A stretch of DNA of 64,000 nt, taken from positions 10,572,886 through 10,636,885 of the forward strand of contig CAJQUN010000015.1 of assembly GCA_907163345.1 (NCBI GenBank), written 5' to 3'. Of the stretch, positions 47,500 to 59,473 are shown piece by piece. The notes beneath the pieces were generated by a model. The model had not been told where the DNA came from and did not search any database. It was given only the letters and a program-made list of their open reading frames with translations. Within the stretch, counting starts at the first letter, position 1; each line of letters starts with the position of its first letter. Origin of the DNA: Haberlea rhodopensis. Its lineage: Eukaryota > Streptophyta > Magnoliopsida > Lamiales > Gesneriaceae. Both the position numbers and the translations under genes were made by a program.

Positions 47500-49576
47500 T
47501 GTGGGGTCTTCCCACCTTAACAGTGATTAAAAGACATAAGAATGACTAATCATGCATTAAGGTAACATCTTAAGGTTTTGGTTGTTACACGAGCTAACAA
47601 GATTACAGGCCAAAATACAAAACTTCAAAAATAATTCATTATATTCTAAAAGAATATCATTTAGATTTACACTACTCCTAGAGTAGATACTAATCAAAAC
47701 TTGAATCCTATGCATTCCTGTGTCCCTAGTAGCTCACTGCCTCAACCCGACCCTTAGTCCTTTCGTCCAAAAGTGTACCTACAGGGATAACACATCATGA
47801 GCATATATAATCTTACTTAACATCATAAAACATCATAGTAAATGCATGAAACATTGGTTAAGTAAATATGCTGGTTATTCATTCACTTCTTATTGTTGTC
47901 CCTGATTTAGAATCATGCATATGGGGCATCTTACCCCCGTGGCATCTTACCACAATATCATCGTATGGCCTCTTACCATATGGGGCATCTTACCCCGTGG
48001 CATCTTACCACAATACATCGCATGGCCTCTTACCATGTGGGGCATCTTACCCCGTGGCATCTTGCCACAATACATCACATAAATGTCATCATATAAGCAT
48101 CGTATAAACAATAAACATCATATGAACTTCATCGTATAAACACCGTCATTTCATCGTGAATACTCATGCAATAAAAGCATAGTCGTAGTATAGAGATGTG
48201 TGTTACCGTCCGATGCCCGTACGCTTCTTACGTACCTTTTCAAAAGGAGGAGGAGTCAACAGACTTTATCTCCTTGATGGTGCCGGTACCTGGGATGGTT
48301 CTACAAGACCACATAATACCATATTAGATGCCTCAAAACCATCTTACATCATAAACTTAACAAAATAAAACATCATTATATTTTTTCAACTTTCTGCCTG
48401 TCTCGATCGATCGGCCCAAAGTCTCGATCGATCGAGACACTGTGCACTAATAGTGCCTTAGCTTCCTGCCTCGCTCGATCGATCGAAGTATTTTACCGAT
48501 CGATCGAGAAGCTTCACCGATCGATCGAGAATCCTTCGATCGATCGTCATCACAATTTTAAAACATACATTAGACCCACTGTCTCGCTCGATCGATCGGA
48601 ACCAAATCTCGATCGATCGAGAGCTCTGAAAAATCGGGATTTTCCCCAGATTTTTGAGCACTACTTTACACACCCTCTTTTCTACTTCACAACACATCTT
48701 TCATGCTGAAACTATCATGTGAATAACTTCCTAAAATAACCATGTAAGCTCTTAAATCGAAGGTTTAACAAATCCTAAGCTAACATGCATCATAACATCA
48801 TCATAATCTTCATCCTTAACCAACTTTTACAGAAACAGAGCATGTATCCCTTTGCCCAGATTTTCGAGCATATAGTTTCATAACTAGAAATCTATCACAT
48901 AAGACATGTAAATGCTCAAACATCCATGCTAGTAGTTACATAAAACTACCTTGTAAGCATCTCTACCAAGGTTCCACCCAAACCTATACTTAACATGGTT
49001 TAAAATCAACCCACCAAACCCAAGCCCAAGCACAAACCCAGAAAAACAGGGTACCCACTTACCCCTCTCTTTTGCTCCTCTTTTTGCAAGGATTTGAACA
49101 CCTTCTTACCAAGCTTTTTTTCCCTTCCCCAGCAGCTTACAGGCACGATTTTGGGAGAGAAAGAGAGAGGAGGAGAGAAGGAGATGATTTGGCTGCAAAG
49201 TGGAAGCATGGGCATCACCAAGTGGGAGGCATGGGCTTTGACAAGTGGGGGTGTAGGGTGCAATTGGGGGAGGGTGGTGACCGAGTGGGTGGGGGTGGTG
49301 TGGGTAGGGTGGTCATGTGGTGTTTAATTGTGTCCCGGTATTTAGTACGATGTATTAAAATATCCTCACTCGATATTTTATAACTTCGCTAAATTAATAC
49401 ATCCCTTTAAAACACCCAACATGCCCCCTAAATCATATCATCATAACATAAATAGTGGCCCCCAATTTAAATACACCACAACCCTTAAACACATCATAAT
49501 TTATTATCGTAAAACATAATTATATATCATTTCAACATCGTAACATATAATCATATAACATTTCGGGGGTATTACA
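47500..49576 (-). repeat. Element D, 5' LTR (right copy)
   Basis: 2077 bp. Hairpin array with three units (about 47920-48075), ACGTAC-type hairpin (48219-48235), palindrome island (48400-48622). Otherwise nearly identical to the left LTR. Confidence 0.95.
48400..48622 (-). repeat. CGATCGATCG palindrome island (right LTR of D)
   Basis: Same set as 41547-41772, with one base lost after the third cluster. Confidence 0.9.
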
Positions 49577-50160
49577 TTAGCCCTCCAAAAGCCCCAAAAT
49601 TTTTGAAATAAAATCAGTCGTCACAGCCCTAAAATTTCGAACTCCACACATCAAAGCACACCCCAAACACTAGATTATGCTAGGGGGAAAAGAGGGCCAA
49701 GGGGGAGATGAATCTTACCCACAAGAGTTTCCAAAGTTATCTTGAAGAGGGGTCTTCGATTTCTTCTTTGGGGGAGAAGGAGATGGCCGATGGTTTTTGT
49801 TGGTGAGAGGAGGATGTGATCGATTTTTGTGTATGGGTTTGTGTATAGGATTATTTGTTTTAACAAGAAAAAGCCCTCTTAAAATAATGTCATTTCACCT
49901 ACATTAATTCATCCCAAAACAAATATAATTCTCCACCTCCAATTAAATATTTTCAAGTTAATCTAATTTTCACAAATCCCTCAATAAAATAAAACCTACC
50001 AATAAAAGTCCCCCCAAGCATTTAAATCATGATAAAGTTCCATATGTGCACAAATAATACGGCCCGCCCCAAATACGAGGTCCGAAATTTAATCACGTAA
50101 ATTATCCCATAATTTACAATTTACACAATTAAATATAAGCAGAATAAACTGGGCATTACA
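49577..50160 (-). mobile_element. Solo LTR J, right part
   Basis: Completes the LTR cut at 40588. It ends CTGGGCATTACA, followed by the TSD ACTAG (50161-50165), identical to 38768-38772. J without D is about 2.4 kb and has no interior, so it is a solo LTR. Confidence 0.9.
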
Positions 50161-50165
50161 ACTAG

Positions 50166-51008
50166 TTTATTTGTTTTGTTCTAATATATATTTTTCTAGT
50201 GGTTAGCCGACTAGTTCTCTATGCAATTATCTATACTATATATATTATATTATAATGTGTATGCACCTTAGAGTAACCACTTTGATATGGCCATTGTGAT
50301 ATACCAAAAATACTCTCTTTTTGTTTTATTAATAGTTATGAGATAAAGGGATAATTTTGAAAAGCCCAAATAAGCTTTATTTTTAGTTGGTTGTGAGTTT
50401 TTTTATTTGTTTGTAACATTTTTCTTTGCATTTTTAGTTTTTTTATGCTGATAGTATAGGGCCCTTATGAATCAATGGTTGATATTATTGTCGACGCATA
50501 ATATTCATATATTATGTTACATACACAATGCGTGTGTGTCGACGGCTAGTATAAAATATTCAATGAGGCGGCAAAAGGCAACATAGCCAAACGTGCTAAA
50601 AATCCTAGCAGTTATAAATCGGCAGTGTGTCAACAACGTAAGAGAGACGAGCATACCAATACATTGTTCAAATTTAGAATGGGGAAAGTAAGTAGTTAGC
50701 ATCCTAATTTTTTTATTTTTATATTTCTAAGAATAACAGTAACAGTAACTTGCACTCAAACATCAAACTATAAATCGATAATAACATAGGACTTTTTTTA
50801 ATAGCAAAAGACAAAATTGTATCCCAATTGAAAAACAATTCTTCGAAAAAAAGAACAATAGAACAGAAAATATATAATTCAAAATCCAACATCTCGCATA
50901 TCCTTTAGCATAAATAACTTTCATGCCATTGACTAGCAAAATCTGATCACACGAAACAGAAGAAAAGATAGTAAAGGAAATTAAGTTCATCGTCAACTAA
51001 AGAGCAAC
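50166..51008. other. RPL8 downstream flank
   Basis: AT-rich sequence between solo LTR J and the RPL8 stop codon. The part next to the gene probably holds the 3' UTR and poly(A) signals. No gene seen. Confidence 0.6.
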
Positions 51009-54000
51009 CTAAGCCTTATCAGCTTTGGAAGCAGTAGCAGCAGCTTGACCACGAAGACGACCAGTTCTCCTTGCAGCAATAAGACCAACCTTCTGCCCAG
51101 GTGGAGCATCACGACGGACAGTACTCGCATGACCAATATGTTGATGGTTACCACCACCATGAGGATGCTCCACAGGATTCATAGCAACACCCCGGACCTT
51201 GGGCCAAGAATTTCTCTTCACTCGGAATTTGTGATATGCATTTCCAGCCTTCAAGAGTGGTTTCTCAGTACGACCACCACCCGCAACTTGGCCAATCATT
51301 GCACGACAGCCACTAGGCACGATTTTCTTGGCTCCTGATGGGAGCTTAATTCTGTGCAAGGAAAATGAGACGTCAACAAACTACATAATGGATTCCCGAG
51401 GGGGTAGCCTCTCCGCTTGGATAATATCATGGGAATAAGTTTAAGCAAGCACCTTGAAACGAGTAACTAAATGGCAATGGAAAACTATGAAGTAAGTTCA
51501 TCATCTAACAATTAACCCTTCTTCCAAATATCACAATGCAACTAACCACAAGCAGGTAAATAAAGAAACATCAAGACATATGGAAACTTCAAACATCCAT
51601 ACTGACAAAAAACACACATAAAATTTAGTCAATGTCATGATTGATTGTGTCGAGAACAAAATGTTTCCAATGGCAACATTCATAGTTATTAGCATAGTTT
51701 TTAAAGGCGTGGAGCACAGACATGCGTAGCTCTTGTGCCAAGGAGACCACCCAGGCGCAACCTTTGCAAAAGGCGCCCACTATGATGCACAGACACTCCC
51801 AAAAATCATTCGGTGCAGTGTCAGACACTTCTAGAACACCGACACTCCTCGGACACATGTCGGACACGCGCATAATTTTTTTTAAAAAGTAAAATCGGAC
51901 ACCCATGTCATGCACTCCCCTCAAAATCGGACACTCGTGTCAGACACGGCTGATAGACGTGTCCGACACAGAAAGAACACTTTTGCGGGTTAATTGTACA
52001 AGTTAAATTTTTTTGGCTAAAATGAAATTTCGACGTGTTAGTTAAATTTTATGTTAATTGAAGTAATATACATTTGGTGTTAGTACGGGTGATACTATGA
52101 TTATTAAGCGACATGCATTTATTTATATGCTTTTGATTTGATGAGAATATTTTTGGTGTTATCTTTTCTTTTGGACGTGTTTGTTAAACTCTATATTAAT
52201 TGAAGTAACATGTATTTGTTGTTAGTATGAGTGATACCATAGTTATTAAAGAAGCTAGGCGCCAAAAAGGGATGAACCATGGCCTGGCTCAAAGCGCTAG
52301 GCGTTGGGCGAAGCTTGGCCTGATAGACGTCAAGTTTCGAGAAAAAATAAATTTTGGAAAAAATATTTACATGTAAATATTTTTTCCGAAATGGCCAAAC
52401 TATATAGCTAATAAGCTGCTCATGTTGTAATATTTGTTCATTTCTAATATAAAAATTTATTACACATGAGAGATTTGCTATAAATGAATCTCATTCAATA
52501 TTAAATCAGAATTATTAAAAAAAAAAAAGCAATATGTTAAATCTGCTTGACTTAATTAGGGTTCAGTTTTATTCTTAAAAGATTCTTATTATTTTTTAAG
52601 TAATTTGAGCCCAATCCTAACAGCACTCTTCCTTTCCATCAAGCCATCGCCCAGGGCTTAAGCCTCAGGCACCTAGGCGCCGAATAGGCGCGGCCTGATG
52701 TATGTGTAGGGCCTCTCACGCACCAAAGGCGCCACACTCTGGCCTAGCTTGGCTTCTCGCCTAGGCGAGGGCTTTTTACAACCATGAGTGATGCTATGAT
52801 GATTCAGTGACATGCATTTATTTATATGCTTCTTGAATTTTGCAAAAAAATTTTGATGACATGGTTTTGGAATTTAAAAATGTGAATTTTATTATTTTGT
52901 ATTATAGTAAATGTATAATATATATAAAAATATACAGGTGTGTCCTAGCCGTGTCTATCCTAAACTTTTTGAACAATCCGTATCACAGTGGGTGTCGTGG
53001 CGTGTCGCCGTGTCGGTATCTGTGCATCATAGGGCGCCCACTTCTTTCTTGGGGTGCAACTGTGAAAATTGCGCCTGAAGTGCGTTTTACAGGTACAAGG
53101 AAAAAACCCTAGGCCTGCTTCTTTTCACAATAAAAAGGAAAACCCTAAAGCTCAGACCAAATACAATACTTGTTTATGTTAGGAAAAAACTTCAGTCCCA
53201 GTCCAAAATCAAACAAAAATATTGTGCGATTTCCTCCCTAAAACCTGCAATTAAAGTTGAAATTAATTCTTAGCCTCGTCCACTGTTAGCGCAACATCTT
53301 ATCTATTACAGGAATTCTTTTCAGCGGCATACTAATTTTTTTCAGATTAATTGGATCTCTTCCTTCCCTAATTCAAGTGGCTAGTTCTTTGTACACAGTT
53401 CGAAAACATTACATATTTACAGCCAGATTGTTAAAAACTACTTTCAATTCCAAAAGCAATCCAAAGTCCAAACCCTCAAATATTTTATCCTGCAGCTAAA
53501 ATTGTTGAGTCTGAAAATCTAGCATGTCAAAAGTTTGATGCGTCTTACTTTGCCAAGGCGTGGGCTTCTCCTTGAGCACAAGGCTCCATGACACTTTTGC
53601 GCCTTGCGCCTTAAATAACTACAGTTATTAGAATTGCAAGGCACACTAAGGCTTATAAGTATCATAGAGTCTAGCTACAAGTCACAAAGCGCTAGAATCT
53701 AAATATCTGAACACAATTTGATCTCATATAATGCTGTTGTGATTTAGAAATTATCATAGAGCAATAAAAACAATATTCATTAGTATATATGCGAAAATAG
53801 AAGTTCATTATCCTGTGTTTCAATGTGGATTTACCATCTCTACGTTAAAAGCACACTTAAAAGTGACATCGAGCCTTTAAAAGGCACCAAGACTTTGGCT
53901 TTATGGTTGAGGCACCTTACCTTGTGTCCAGGCGCAAAAAACAGGGCCTAGACAAGCATCGAGCCTAGGTGAACAAGAAACTAAACGCAGTCTAAAAGCA

Positions 54001-54685
54001 TAAAACCCGCAAATTTCACAAGACCACTGCATAAGAGTTCTTACATGATCACATTAACAAACAGTTAAAAATCTTAGCAAGCAAAGAATTGAACAAGGAC
54101 ACAAAATTATTCCAGCTTTGAATATACAATAATTAACAAAATCAATCAAAATCATACAACCATAATTACCAAGCATAAAGAACTGATTAAACTCACAGAA
54201 ATAACAAATAAAAACAGAATGACAGAAAACTCAGCTAAAATATACCTAGAGGTACCATTATCGGGGTTGTGAGAAATAACAATAGCATAATCCCCAGAAG
54301 CCCTAGCGAGAACTCCACGGTCTCCGACATGGTGTTCGACGTTGCAAACGACGGCACCCTCGGGAATCGAGCTGAGTGGGAGAACATTACCCACAACAAG
54401 ATTAGCCTTCTTCCCGCAATACAAGAACTGTCCGGTGTACGTGCCCTCAGCGGCGATAAAGAGCTCCTTCTGGTGCTTGTAGCGGAAGGGGTGGCGGAAG
54501 GTGACGCGAGCCAGGGGAGCGCCGCGACCGGGGTCGTGGATGATATCGGTGACGACTCCCTTCAAGTAGCCATTACGCTCGCCGAAATCGAGGGATCGGA
54601 ATCTCGCCGGTCCCTTCCGGTGGTGGGTGTGAGACTTGAATACGGATCCAGCTCCCTTACGCTGCGCACGGATCACCCGACCCAT
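51009..54685 (-). CDS. RPL8: Cytosolic 60S ribosomal protein L8 (uL2), two exons
   Basis: Core large-subunit protein that binds 25S rRNA near the peptidyl-transferase centre. Exon 1 is 54246-54685 (start codon at 54685, MGRVIRAQRKGAGSVFKSH) and exon 2 is 51009-51351. Splice sites are GT (complement of 54244-54245) and AG (complement of 51352-51353), and a split Arg codon joins NPDNGTS to RIKLPSGAKK. Together they encode 260 residues plus a TAG stop, the normal length for eukaryotic uL2. The OB-fold half is in exon 1; the SH3-like half starts there and continues in exon 2. The loop HPHGGGNHQHIG includes His216, the conserved histidine known to be hydroxylated in the human protein. No disabling change is visible. 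It is the only intact gene in the window. Confidence 0.97.
51780..53032. mobile_element. hAT-type non-autonomous element in the RPL8 intron
   Basis: Inverted ends CTATGATGCACAGACAC and, on the complement of the right end, CTATGATGCACAGATAC, flanked by a perfect 8-bp TSD GGCGCCCA (51772-51779 and 53033-53040). Subterminal GTGTCGGACAC-type repeats lie at both ends. A second repeat is nested inside (about 52235-52775). No transposase. Confidence 0.9.
52235..52775. mobile_element. Nested MITE-like repeat with GGCGCC-rich ends
   Basis: The left end GTTATTAAAGAAGCTAGGCG and the complement of the right end (GTTGTAAAAAGCC..., then CGCCTAGGCG) form imperfect inverted repeats. Host-element sequence with ACATGCATTTATTTATATGC appears on both sides. 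No clear TSD; family unknown. Confidence 0.5.
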
Positions 54686-54769
54686 ATTTGTATACGGCGG
54701 CGGAGTGTGTGTGTGGGATACGGTGGAAATGGAAGTGGAGGTGGAGGTGGAGTTATTATTATTATATAT

Positions 54770-54800
54770 GATATATATTATTTTATATATATATATATAT
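54770..54800 (-). promoter_or_regulatory. RPL8 TATA-rich promoter segment
   Basis: A (TA)n stretch about 90-110 bases upstream of the start codon. It could serve as a TATA region. Confidence 0.4.
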
Positions 54801-54817
54801 GAGAAGTGAGATAGGGC

Positions 54818-54825
54818 TAGGGTTT
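54818..54825 (-). promoter_or_regulatory. Telo-box in the RPL8 promoter
   Basis: The coding strand reads AAACCCTA, a motif known to be enriched in plant ribosomal-protein promoters, about 135 bases upstream of the start codon. This supports the gene being in its native promoter context. Confidence 0.7.
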
Positions 54826-54936
54826 ATACTTGGAGGTGAGGAAGTGATCGTGGACCTATAATTGGGCGATACTTCAAAATTCGGCCAAACTTTCGAACAA
54901 GTAAACTTTAAGATCTAATGTAATTGGTCCTCTCTT

Positions 54937-55270
54937 TATTGGTGCTGATTCCCGGAACCGGTCGGTTCCAGATCCGTTAAGCACGGAATTGGTCCGGTCA
55001 GTTAAGGAATCGGATCGGATCCAGTTCCGGTCCCAACCGGCTCCGGTCCGATCCGTTTCTTTTTTTTTTTTTTGAATTTTTTTGAATTTTTTTATTTTTT
55101 TGATGTTGTAAATGTTTCCCAATATTCATCACAAATTCAATATATTTCTTCTCCATTTCATAATGTAAATGCATACACATAATTGTAAAGAGATGGCAGT
55201 TGAAAATATAAATAAAAAATATTACTATTTAGCACTTCTCATAATTGATAAGTATTGTTTTGGCGTTCTC
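54937..55270 (-). other. 3' terminal region of a decayed hAT transposon
   Basis: The left edge TTGGTGCTGATTCCCGGAA resembles the end of the MITE at 60715 (TAGGGGTGCTTATCGGA). It is followed by dense CCGGTTCCGG motifs, like that MITE's interior, then AT-rich sequence leading to the transposase remnant. Confidence 0.5.
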
Positions 55271-56960
55271 TTCTTCTTTCTCGTCATAATGATGTACGAA
55301 TTCGTCAACCGCCTCATCTCTTCTATTCTTACATTCTGCTTCAAACCAATCTTTAAGTAATGTGAGCATTCATAACGAATCAGCAGATAGACTACTTCTT
55401 TATTCTCCAATAATTCGGCCACATGTTGAGAATGCCGATTCAAAAGCGACGTTGAAAGCTTGTACCGCATACACGTCTCTAGTCATTCTGGCTAAGATAG
55501 GGAATTGTGCTGCATTTGTCTTCCACCATTGTAAGACGTCGAAGTTGTCTTCCGTTAGAAAGTGATAATTCAGATAAATTTGCAACTCAGTCGACGTGCT
55601 AGTAGAATGTCCTTTTCCCTTAAGTTTTTTCATTCCCAGCATCCTAAGCAAATTGATGCCCCAACCTTTAGATTGAGCTTGGGGTTGTTCTTCAACAGCC
55701 CTTTGTTGCGATGATTCACTTGCCTGTTGATTATAATACAATTGAAACATACTTTGGAGAGATTGCATTGTAGATGTCTTTTGATCGTCAACAACCTTCC
55801 CCAAAAATTTAGCATAATATTCAAAAAATATCTCAAATGAAGATAAACATTGACTAGGATCTAGCAATGTTGCAATGCAGTGCACGTGTGGTATTTGTTC
55901 CCAATACTTTATAAATTTAGTTTCCATTGCACTAACAAAAGCATGCAAGTCATAGTCATCTCTAAATTCTATAAACTTATCAAACATGTTAAATACTAAA
56001 GGAACAAAATAAACGGAAGTTGGATAAGTAACACCGAAAAAGCGTTCCGTCGCTTCTTTGAAATTACTTAACAATGATACACAATTTTCAACAAATTCAC
56101 AATCCTCATTAGTCAAACAAATACATTCATCGCTATCAGGCATTTGATATGAATTATAAAATGGAGTTAAAATATCTTTGTAAGGTAACATAGCATTCAA
56201 CATATTATACAACGAATTCCACCTAGTTTCTATTGGTGATGGAAAAAAGAAGATGCTTTAAACCATTAGATAAACATAATTGTTTACAGTCACGCTTAAC
56301 ACGGCTCGTGCGTAACCCATTTAGCGCAATATTTCATTTTCTCACTGAGTGATTGTCCTCATAACCAACTTTAACAGCCAAATTAATTATATGACATGCA
56401 CATCTAACATGACGCGGCATTGTTATTCGCAGCGTTGCCTAATGTGATTGAAATACCTTATCCTGAATTCCATAATGTCTACAAGTGTTGAATGCATATT
56501 TAGCAATTACATAACCAGTATGCGCACAATCTAACTCATCTAAAGACAAAATCCATTTTTGCATACATCAATTATCATCAATCCAATGACAAGTGACAAC
56601 AATATATGAATCTGAATTTACATTTGTCCAAATATCGGTTGTTAAGCTAACCCTACAAGGCAAACTAAAAAGATGTTGAAACAATGTATTTCTATATTCA
56701 ACAAATACGTCCATACAATTTATTTTTAATGTGTGCCTAGAAATATGTTTAAACATGGGTTGAATAGACGAAGCAAATTCAATAACACCAGCATGTTCAT
56801 CTTGTATAAAAGGTAGTTCACATCTAATCACATATCTAACAAGTGACCTACGGTTAATTTCAGCAGTTAAAATAAATTCGTGCCAGTGAGAACATTAATT
56901 TGTGCTTTTGTTGCTTCTCGACCTAATGATTGTAATGTTGTCTCATCAAAGTTTACATAA
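55270..56960 (-). pseudogene. Broken hAT-superfamily transposase
   Basis: Reads toward lower coordinates. The N-terminal piece (56568-56831) has the first RNase H-like catalytic region (SLTTDIWTNVNSDSYIVVT). The main piece (55400-56212, 270 codons) holds FKEATERFFGVTYPTS and the C-terminal hAT dimerisation region (ELQIYLNYHF, then FDVLQWWKTNAAQFPILARM and STCGRII). Stops follow at about 55400 and 55365 in an otherwise readable tail (RSSLSADSL, KDWFEAE). Frameshifts separate the two pieces. The N-terminal BED zinc finger is absent, apparently removed where LTR L now begins. Confidence 0.88.
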
Positions 56961-56964
56961 TACC

Positions 56965-57277
56965 CCTCGCGTTTACATGGCAGCGGCATTAATACCCCTC
57001 GCTTCGACATATTAGCGGCATAACCCCTCGCAATAGTAATATGACAGCGGAATTATCCTTCGCTTCGACATATTTGCGGCAAATATTCTTCATCGCTGTA
57101 ATATGACAGCGGCAAGTATTCTACCATCGCTTCAACATGAAGGCGTCAAGTATTCTTCATCACTAGAATATAACCTCGACTCACAACCACATGCACCAAA
57201 GCATCCAATATACACATGCAACCATAATGCATATCCAACCCATGTATGCAACCATGATGCATAACCAAGACCATGTA
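56965..57277 (-). repeat. LTR L, left part
   Basis: CGCTT/AGCGG-type hairpin repeats plus CATGCAACCATAATGCATA repeats. On the complement it matches element E's left LTR (about 420-690). Its outer edge at the hAT remnant is undefined. Interrupted by K. Confidence 0.7.
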
Positions 57278-59473
57278 TGTAAGGACCCCCGTGCCCTTAT
57301 TCCGTTATCAGTGTATTAACCCAAGCATTAGTGCATGTAATTATATATGTAGGGGAAAACCCACTTGACATTATTCTATATAATGTCTAATTTTCCCCAA
57401 CCAAGTCCACATACATATCATGCACCATTATAATACACTAACATGTTCTCAGTTCATTTAGCAATTCAATAAATAATTACATGCAACACATAAATGAAAA
57501 GAGAAAGGTCATTGCCTTCTTTATACAACCCATATACACATGATAGTGCTCACATGCGAGCATCAAATAAGTATACGTGTATCCAATGTATAAAGTATCA
57601 TGCTCAATACCGTCACTGGTACTTCGATCCTGGAAGCACCTCAAATCCATAGCTCGATCTCAATTACAAGCTATCGTCGTACCTATTCACCTGCCCCAAC
57701 AGAGACAGCCCCCACACGGGATGAGCATGCCAATACCACCAAACCGACAATCACAATAATACTATTCACAATTTACAAAAATGTAAATGCTATGAAATGT
57801 AAAAGATGCTCCCTGAATGGTATCATCCTCATCCAGGATTCCCTATACTGTCCCTGTTCTCAAAATAACTGAAACCATCAAATTACCAAATGCCAGTTAA
57901 TCATTACATTGATTAACAAATCCATTTGCCACATACCGATATCATAATCAATAATATCAAATCATTAAACAATGATTACAGATATTCCATATATCTCACT
58001 TATGGTTCCATAGTTCTATTTCATTGCTCGCTCTACAATAACGACATTTCATTCTCACGCATGCTCAATAGCAGTGGCGTCATAACCGATGTTCGCTCAA
58101 AGGCGACAACATCCCAATCATTGCTCGCTCAAAAGCGGCACCATATAATTCCCAATGCATATATATCCATTTGTAGCAATTACCATAAACCATGTATTTC
58201 AATATCCGTTTATTGCTAATACCATATACCATGCATTTACATATACATTTATTGCAATATAGTGTACCATGCACTCAACAATTGCAATTATAATAAAGGG
58301 CTATGCTCGTACGTCATACGTACCTTATATTCCCGTAGTTCGAATCCAATCTTGCCTTGGTCCCGTGACCGATGAATTATGTGCTAAAACAGGATTAATA
58401 ATCCACAATTAAAATAAAGCACGCAACCATGTGCCCAAGCACGTTCACAAACCCCAATTGTATCTTCATCCATGACGATTAACCTTTTTAAAATACCCCG
58501 GGCGAAGCATGCATCGAAAACTCAACACGAAATAATTCTCTAAAACAGGCATTGGCGATCGATCGCTTCATCTCAGGTGATCGATCGCCTCTCAAAAATA
58601 GGCTCGGGCGATCAGTCGCCTCTCAGTGTATTTGGCCACTACCTCATGGCGATCGATCACTTCCTTTGAGGCGGTCGATCACCTCACTGTTCATCTTCCT
58701 GAAAATTTCACCAACGTCGCGGCGATCGATCGCCCCGCCCTAGGGATCGATCGCCTCCACCTGTAACAGCCAAAAATGGTGTTTTCTTGCAAAAACTTCC
58801 CCAACAACAATGCTCACACCCCATATAACATAAATCCTTAACAATGGGCTATAAATCAACCCCAAAAACACAACAACCCAAAATCTTTGAAAACCAATTT
58901 CTTAAACCGAACTCAAATCCTTCCCAAACACCACAATAGTACTATCAAGTCGAAGATAAATGCGAGGGGATGGATAATACCTTATCATCTTCGATAAAAT
59001 CAGCTCCCAAGTCGAGCCTCCATCGAATTTTCATCAAGGGAGAAAAGAGAGAAGGGAAATGGGTTTGGGGAAGAGGGAGCGCTGGTGAGAGTGAGAGAAA
59101 TGAGATCCAAAATGATCGAACACCGAGTCCACTTGGTATATATAGTACCAAAACTCCAAAATTCCAATACCTCCACAAATACATCATGATTCATTAAAAA
59201 TCATCTGTTTTAAATAATTATCTCTCCAACTCAAATTCCATAACCAGCCCCAGTACAAAGTACTCCGACCCCAGATCCCACCAAAAAAACAAATTCCAAG
59301 GTTATCACCACGATGAGAATACAGTCTCATCCCTTGGATCCAACGACTCCAAATACCGGATTTAAAATTCTCGGGAGTCCCAAAACCGCAATTAATTCAT
59401 AATTGTCACAATTAAAATCCATAAAGGATCATTATCACTCCGGGATTAACATCAATAATTCCCGGGCATCACA
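57278..59473 (-). mobile_element. Solo LTR K
   Basis: Starts TGTAAGGACCCCC, ends GGGCATCACA, is 2196 bp long, and is flanked by a perfect TSD ATGTA (57273-57277 and 59474-59478). In minus sense: TATATATA box (59137-59144), palindrome island (58757-58555), ACGTAC hairpin (58323-58309), CGCT/AGCG repeats (about 58135-58020) and the CCCC/GGGG-type module (57720-57709). Related to LTRs G and F. Confidence 0.93.
58555..58757 (-). repeat. CGATCGATCG palindrome island (LTR K)
   Basis: Eight GCGATCGATCGCC-type copies; several are extended or decayed palindromes (GCGATCAGTCGC, GGTGATCGATCGCC). Confidence 0.88.

Larger units (their letters stand above)
40589..49576 (-). mobile_element. Element D: best-preserved Tekay-type Ty3/Gypsy retrotransposon
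   Basis: About 9 kb in minus sense: LTRs 40589-42723 and 47500-49576, a tRNA-iMet primer site, a polypurine tract and an almost full gag-pol. Flanks CTAGC (40584-40588) and TTAGC (49577-49581) are a 5-bp TSD with one change. The LTRs differ mainly by one extra hairpin-array unit in the left copy. It is the same family as A. Two frameshifts and one stop in gag-pol make it non-autonomous now. Confidence 0.95.
51352..54245 (-). other. RPL8 intron, TE-loaded
   Basis: 2894 bases, GT-AG. It holds a hAT element (51780-53032) inserted into an older repeat rich in AGGCGC/GCGCCT motifs, whose pieces also appear at about 53540-53620 and 53880-53970. Confidence 0.9.

Noticed and set aside
50517..50702. 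61-codon minus-strand frame downstream of RPL8
   Set aside because: Short, AT-rich and without family similarity; probably chance in intergenic sequence.
54269..54802. 177-codon plus-strand frame opposite RPL8 exon 1
   Set aside because: Antisense shadow of the RPL8 coding exon.
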